A stretch of DNA of 64,000 bases from the NCBI GenBank assembly GCA_022575985.1, contig JAKSXM010000238.1, forward strand, positions 14,030,001 through 14,094,000. The letters are read 5' to 3'. This document shows, one piece after another, positions 57,524 to 64,000 of the stretch (position 1 is its first letter; each line of letters opens with the position of its first letter). This stretch comes from Anagrus nilaparvatae (taxonomy: Eukaryota > Arthropoda > Insecta > Hymenoptera > Mymaridae). Under the pieces are notes generated by a model that worked only from the letters and a program-made list of their open reading frames with translations, was not told where the DNA came from and searched no databases. A program made the translations under genes and the position numbers.

Positions 57524-59917
57524 TTAAGTTGTTTTTCGAAGAAACGTAAAATATGTCCAAGAAGTACTCATGACCTAAAAAATTTTATTACTTATTTAGT
57601 TTTAAAATAATTCAAATGCATTAAGTAAGGCTGTACCTGATTATAAGTAGCCATATTGACTGGTATAAAGAAAGCGTTAATGCTAAGTGTACGGGAACAT
57701 CTCATTAGCATCATTTTTATCACTTTTCTTGTCTCAACAGAAGCGTCTTCCCAATTGGAATCGTATCTTAAATAATAAAAATATTATTTTGCAATATAAA
57801 AAAATTTTTTTATTGTAAGGATCAGACTTACACAGTGTTAAAAAGCTTTTCATTGGCACCGGTAATGCTTTGAGCGTGTCTATAGAGTAAAAACATCATA
57901 ACTGCAACAGTTAGAAGAAATAACGTGCATTTGATTGCCGTTTTAATATCATCATTAGCAACAACCTAAAATTTTTTCCTTTATTAATTATTATTTTTAA
58001 AATTAATTTCTATTAACTTACAGCAACACCGCATAAACTTATTAAAATAAGTGATAAAAACATTAGCAAGCCTAAGAATTTTTTGTGGAATTTTTTGAAT
58101 TCATCAACAAAACTAAAAAAAATCAAGTACATTAATTAAACATTTAAAGAGTTGTGTACTTATGCTTACTTTAGGATATCTTGATGCAAAACAATACAAT
58201 CAATTAATTTTTTATATTTCATTTCTTCTGTATTTAAATTTTCTAAAGCCACTTGGATGCGGAATCTAAGGAAAAAGTTCTGATTAGGTTTTAAAAGACT
58301 TCAAAAAATATGGATAATTTACCTAAGAAGATTAATCAATCCAACACATTGCTCGGCAAAATTTGCAAAGAAACAAGCTATTGCAAGTCCAATTATGACA
58401 TCTAAAACAACACAGAAAACGAGATGAAAATATATTTTATAGAAATGTTCCTGTTCATCAATAAAATGCTCCATCATAAAGAGGTGTTCTTTAACCCTTG
58501 TTTCATTTAAAGGCTTGATAATATCCATTATTGGCGTTATCAGAGGAGTTAATGCAATTAATGTTGCCATTATTGCACACGCGACTGAAAAAATATTAAT
58601 TCAGAAAGTTTTAATTTTAAATCGACATTAACATTAATTCACCTATGTAAAAGTAGCAAGTAATTTTTCCTGCATCAGCTGCTTTCATTAAAATTAACAA
58701 TTCAATTCTGTCTGTAATGTGTTTCCAAAAACTGTCAATGTTATTAAGAAGAGATTTTATCTGCAAAAAATCAAGAAACAAATAAATAAAATAATTGATT
58801 TCTTCGAAGCTTACAGTTTTTATTCGATAAATTTTGGTGTAGATTCATTGAGAGGGTAAGCAACTACGCAATTTAGGTGCACAACATATTTTAATAATTA
58901 ATTTAGGAACGTATTGACCCAATGGAAGAAAAGAACTCGCTATATGTGTTTATTGATTATAAAAAAATTATTCATATGTACCTATGCAAGTATACCTGTT
59001 TCTTAGGCAGCTTCTACTATGGCTTCTACAATAGCCACATACACCAATATATGTATATGTATGGATAGACATATTTGTGTATGGCCAACCTTCAGATAAC
59101 TGCGCCCTCTATTTTTCTACATTAATTATTGTAGACTTTTTACCTGATGGTAAGGCAGATTTTAATATTAGGTTGGCCAAAAACATATATGTCTATCCAT
59201 AGGTACATTTATATTTGTGTATGTGGCTATTGTAGAAGCTGCCTTAATTTATGATTACTAAAAAATATACCTATACAAGTTGAATTTATCGCTTATTTGA
59301 TTTTTATATTAAATAAAAATACTTGATTTTTGAGCTAACAATTTTTTCATTTATTTTTCCAATAAATTGTCAACGGTAAAGGCTAAAAATGTATACAATA
59401 TTTTACAAAATTTTACAAAAAATTTTTTACAATTACATATTTAAAATTCTCAAAAATCAAGTATTTTTATTTAATAATAAAAAATATACCTCCCGATATT
59501 AGGCAGAATATGGTAAACATTTTTTGAAATGAAATTGACATTTAAGAGAAAATCTTTGCTCGGAAAGGTCAATTTTACCTGCGTCTTATTGATTACACGA
59601 TGCAAATATATAACTGTTATGATTAGGAGTAGACAAATTTCCGACAATTCTTGAATTCGGAGTTTTGATTTGCTTTTATTTTTATACAACTTAACCAACT
59701 AAAAAAATATTTAGAAAATTGAATAATTATTGCTTTTTAATATAGTATTTCTGATTTTTTAAATTACCATAAGAATCTTTACTAAAAATAGATGCATTAT
59801 CAGAACATATTTCACAATTTTCGATTTAATTCCTCTGTCGTAAGGCCAAATTCCCATTAACTTTGATATAATTTTATACTCGTTAAAATATTTTTTAAAA
59901 TAGTAAGAATGAGCCAT
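57524..59917 (-). CDS. Odorant receptor OR-2' (duplicate of OR-2)
   Basis: Same nine-exon structure as OR-2, ATG at 59917, stop at 57524-57526. The exon 4 coding segment (58319-58570 region) is identical in protein to OR-2; a few substitutions occur in exon 1. The second or third intron is longer by 241 bp because of a MITE at 59006-59243, in the intron between exons 2 and 3. The reading frames are open, so this is probably a functional recent duplicate. The upstream box ACGATTTATTGCA is at 60003-60015. Confidence 0.88.
59006..59243. mobile_element. PIF/Harbinger-like MITE in OR-2' intron 2
   Basis: 238 bp with long terminal inverted repeats starting GGCAGCTTCTAC, flanked by TTA duplications (59003-59005 and 59244-59246). 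Copy 1 of the duplication has the uninterrupted site (TTCTTAATTTATG near 46680), so both ends and the 3-bp target duplication are proven by comparison. TTA/TAA duplications and GG-starting ends fit PIF/Harbinger. Confidence 0.88.
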
Positions 59918-62481
59918 AATTTTATTACTTATTCAAGTTCTTATTTTCAAAGACTATAACAAAGACTAAGGTAAATAATAGTTAATAAAATAAAAATTGA
60001 ATACGATTTATTGCAATTTATAGATTTTTATACATGCGTATTACAATTATTATTATAGATTATTGTTTATATTTTTATTTTTTCTAGAAAGACAAAAATG
60101 CAAGGTAAAACTATTTTCAGCTTGAAAAATACAGTTAAGAAAATCTCTCAGCCACTTTAGAATTTTAATGTTTCTGCAGTCATGGTATTCAAATTAGTCA
60201 ATGGTTGTTGGTTTAGCGAAATAGCAGTTTTACCGTAAAAGAAGTTAAAATTACGCAAAACTATTCATTTTTAGCGAGGATTTTGGCTACAGAATACCTA
60301 TTATGACTATTTTTTTGTTTACATTGTTGTTTTTATAATAATAATAATAATAATAATTTATTTCCAATTCAAATAACATATTCAATAATGTTACATATTA
60401 TAGGCCTACACTAGGTAATAAACTGTACATAGGAGGAATTTAAAACTATATAAAACTATATATTATATAAATATAAATTTAAATATAAATCTATCTACCG
60501 TTATTTTCATAAAAAGTAAAAATCGTTCAATTAAAAATTACTGAAGACTTACTCAAGACTTACTTATTTTTTACCTAAAAATGGCATTTTCGCTGTATTC
60601 ACTCTAAGCCTTTAAAATTTGGTATAGGGGGGTTTTTTGGGTTGTTGATCAAGAATATTAGGGTATTTAAAAAAAAAATTAGACCTTGACCCTTAAATTA
60701 GCCAAAACTACCCCTAAAAAGGGCATTTTCGCTGTACTCACTCTAAGCCTTTGAATTTCGGTATACGGGTTTTTTTTGGGTCGGTGATTAGGAATATTGA
60801 GGTCTCATCTATGAAATTTCCATATACCTAAACACCTTAATTTTTCTTTCACCCTTATATTAGCGAAAACTACCCCTGAAAAGGTTAAAAATTATTATTA
60901 GGTTATTAATATTGTAAATAAATAATTCATTAATTTTTATCTAAAAAGATTTTTTATTCTTATTAAAACATTACAGGATTTTATATGGTTTTAGGTGAAA
61001 CAAAACTTTAAAAATGTTGAAAAAAATCTATTTTTGAAGTAGTTTTGGCCAATTTAAGGGTGTAGGTCTAATTTTTCATAAAAAATACCTTAATATTCGT
61101 GACCAGCGACCCAAAAACTCCCGTAAATTAAATTTCAAAGGCTGAGAGTGAATATAGCGAAAATGCTCTTCTTAGGGGTAGTTTTGTCCAATTTTAAGGT
61201 CTAATATTTAAAGGTCTAATATTTTATAAAAAATACCTCAAATTTTTGATCAGCAACCCAAAAAACCTCCCTTTACCAAATTTCAAAGGGCTAAAGTGAA
61301 TACACCGAAAATGCCCTTTTTAGGGTTGTTTTGGCCAATTTAAGGGTGAAGCCCCAATTTCTCATAGAAAAGACCCTGATTTTCGTGATCAGCGACCTAT
61401 GAAACCTATATTAGACCAAATCTGGTGGTGGCCGGAGACTTTACAACCAAACCCGTATTTTGACTGAAGTCGAAAAATTGTAATAAAAAAATAATAAGGG
61501 TGATACCATCGGTTATATGAGCTAAGTTCTCAAACCGTTAAAATAAACTAATTAATAAAAAAAAAAACCCGATTTTCAACTATAGTTTTGAGGGCAGAAA
61601 GTGTACCATATTTACATCATAAAAGGTTTACTTTTGGCGTTCAAGAATTTCAAAACCAAAAATAGCCATGAACTCAAATTATATTTACATTTTTTGGGCG
61701 GGTATAAAAGAATCTACTATAGAAAACCAATGTTTTTAATTTACGTACTAAATTATAGTTTTATTGAGTACTTATATTACTACAATTTTATATTTAAACA
61801 CCTATGCACGACATTAATTTGAGCTGAAAAATAGACACGTATAAATAACCCATAAATATAATTTATAATCGATTTTATTATTAATTTAATACTATTGCTT
61901 ATTTTTTTGCATTTTTTCACTATTATACACTGTTAGGTTGCTTTAATTGAAATTTCAAACAGTTCAAGCAGTTTGCTTGAAATGTCAAGCGAGATCAAAA
62001 ATTTACTTAAAATTAAAATTTTTTAGTTACAAGTATTGGCTATTAATAATCTATTCAGGCCAAATATAATTTTTTTTTTTTTTTGATTGGTATTATGCAA
62101 TTTGTCATCTGGATGAAAATAAGTAACGTACTAAGCATTTACCAGAAAATTTCAAGCAAACCAACTGTGGATGTTTTGAGATTAAGCGTGTTTTTCTAAA
62201 ATTGCATAATTTTTTTTCAGAATCATAAAAAAATTACTTTATGCTATTTTTTTTTAATAAGTTAATTAAAATACCAAGAAAAATAAAGAACTATAAATTT
62301 AAAAAACTTTCAATTTTCATGTCTATTTTATCTTAATTTATTAAAATTGATCAAAATTTTTAGCTAAATTTTTTTTTTAATTTTCATTTTATAATTTACA
62401 AAATTTTCCAATAATAGAAGTTGAAAAAGGCCTAGAGTAAAAAGGTAATAATTATTCGGTTTCTTGCTTTCTTTTTCAAGT
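59918..62481. other. Intergenic region between OR-2' and OR-3'
   Basis: Duplicate of 47350-49907, with the fold-back repeat at about 60575-61440, the (AAT)n microsatellite and the OR upstream box. No gene recognised. Confidence 0.5.
60575..61440. repeat. Fold-back repeat of the GGGTCGCTGATCA family, copy 2
   Basis: Counterpart of 48010-48870 with small internal indels, for example near 60915 and 61200. Confidence 0.75.
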
Positions 62482-64000
62482 TTACGCTGTTCTTCTGAGA
62501 AAAGTAAAGTACGAACAAGAAGTTTTAATAACCTGAAAAAAATAATTCTTTATAAAATAATTGCTTTAAATAAAAATCTTATTTTTAACATACTTTTGTA
62601 TAAGTAACCATGTCCACTGGTATAAAGAAAGCCTTAATGCTTGGTGGCTGCGAACATCTCACTAACATCATTTGTATTAATTTCTGAGTTTTAACAGAAG
62701 CGTCTTCCCAATTTGAATCGTATCTAAAATAAAAAAAATAGGATTCAATGTGTAAAAAGAAATTTTCACCACATAAAAATTCGATTTACATGCTATTGTA
62801 CAGTTTATCATTGGCATTATCGATACTTTGAGAGTGTCCATAAAGTAAAAACATCATAATTGCAACACCAATAAAAAATAGCGTGCATTTGATTGCCGTT
62901 TTAGCATCATCTTGAAGAATGACCTGAATTTTTTTTCGTATTAATAATCAGATATTTCAATAATATTTAGAAATAAATTATTTTTTTCAACTTACTGCTA
63001 CTCCGCACAAACTTATCAATAGAAGAGATAAAAGCATCATAATACCCAATAATTTGTTGTGACATTTCTTGAATTTATCAAGAAAACTAAAAAAATAATT
63101 CTGTGTATTGATTTGGCAAAATATTTAAAAATGTTTATTCTTACTGAATAATTTCTTGGTGAAAAGCTATGCAATCGATTATTTTTCGATATTTTACATC
63201 TTCTCCGTTTGAATTTCCCAAAGCCATTTTTATACGATATCTGAACGAAACATCAATTAAATAATGAGTAAATATAGAAATCAAAATCCTAATACCTTTT
63301 GATTAATTACCTGAGTATATTAAATAGCCCTATGGTATGTTGAGCTATACTAGCAAAAAAGCAAGAAGTTGCGAGTCCGATTAAAATAGCCAACATAACA
63401 CAAATTATTGTAAAAGCGTATATTTTATAGAAATGTTCCTGTTCATCGACAATAAATTCCATCAAAATGAGGTGCCCTTTAACCCTTGGTTCATTCAGAG
63501 GCCTGATAATGTCCATTATTGGCGCTATCAACGGAGTTAATGATGCTAAGCCTCCAAATGTTACGAACAGAGCTACAAAAATAATACATGCTTTAAAAAA
63601 ATTTTAAATAAATATTATCAAGTTACCTATGTAAAAGAAACTCGTCTTTTTCCCTGTATCAGCTGCTTTTATTAAAATTTGTAATTCGATTCTTTCCACT
63701 ATAATTTTCCAATGATCGCTAATATCATCAAGAATTGATTTTATCTATAAAAATGCAAAATATTTCATATAGTTATTTAGTTTTATATACACTGTTTTCC
63801 AATTTTTTGTAAACCTGCTTTTCGTTGATCCAAAAATGATTCCACATAATAACTATTATTAAGAGTAAGAAAATTTCAGATAAAGCTTCAAGAACAAGGT
63901 TTGATTTATTTTTGTTTTCATACAATTTAGTTAGCTGTTTTGTAGAAAAAGATAAAATAGCTAATATATTCTACCAAAAATTTAATAAATATAAATTTTC
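62482..64000 (-). CDS. Odorant receptor OR-3' (duplicate of OR-3), 5' end outside the window
   Basis: Exons 2-9 match OR-3; exon 1 lies beyond the window end. The stop is at 62482-62484 with a tail '...FLRRTA' against 'FLRRRA' in OR-3. Exon 4 (63307-63531 region) differs from OR-3 at several residues: for example, 'AFTIICVMLAILIG' against 'AFTVICVIYAILIG', and 'FFASIAQHTIGLFN' against 'FFANIVQHTLGVFN'. No stop or frameshift was seen, so it is probably functional and already diverging from OR-3. Confidence 0.85.

Larger units (their letters stand above)
55253..64000. repeat. Tandem segmental duplication, copy 2 (runs off the window)
   Basis: Direct-orientation copy of the block starting at 42871, very highly similar over 8.7 kb. 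Differences include a shorter MITE (389 versus 443 bp), a 238-bp MITE insertion at 59006, a few small indels in the fold-back repeat and scattered substitutions. Confidence 0.93.

Overview
The window is AT-rich eukaryotic DNA with spliced genes, short GT-AG introns, many MITE-like repeats, retroelement remains and a tandem odorant-receptor cluster. The receptor exon pattern and the 'GIWP' and 'SYFTFLR' signatures point to an insect, most likely a hymenopteran such as an AT-rich parasitoid wasp. The lineage is inferred from style; no species marker is present.

Left part (1-8,500): conserved housekeeping genes. COG8 (Golgi tethering complex) lies on the minus strand. It is divergently paired across about 430 bp with a plus-strand YTHDC2/bgcn-type R3H-DEAH RNA helicase that ends without a YTH domain. 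The mitochondrial AAA/VWA protein VWA8 begins at 7,471 and ends at 27,746.

VWA8's fourth intron (8,477-22,011) is a 13.5-kb container. In order it holds a TA-flanked MITE, three tandem repeats each carrying a TATAAAAG box, an uninterrupted 305-codon orphan ORF on the plus strand, and a ~97-bp satellite whose blocks point in opposite directions. Inside that satellite sits an intact Ty3/gypsy-type LTR retrotransposon (11,168-19,798, minus strand) with two 1,433-bp LTRs, a CTAC target duplication, a tRNA-Phe primer site, one gag-pol ORF and an extra overlapping 3' ORF.

Middle part (27,747-39,890): the 5' exons of an unrecognised cysteine-rich gene (plus strand), a complete seven-exon secreted S1 serine protease (minus strand) with a threefold 312-bp repeat in one intron, then about 4.9 kb with no recognisable gene.

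Right part (39,890-64,000): a minus-strand odorant-receptor array. OR-1 is divergent and its last exon was not found. OR-2 and OR-3 sit in a block of at least 8.6 kb that is repeated in tandem about 12.4 kb downstream as OR-2' and OR-3' (the latter cut by the window end). Between the two blocks lie decayed receptor exons and rearranged Penelope-like element fragments. Fold-back repeats, mariner-like MITEs and a PIF/Harbinger-like MITE present in only one duplicate give a relative history of the locus.
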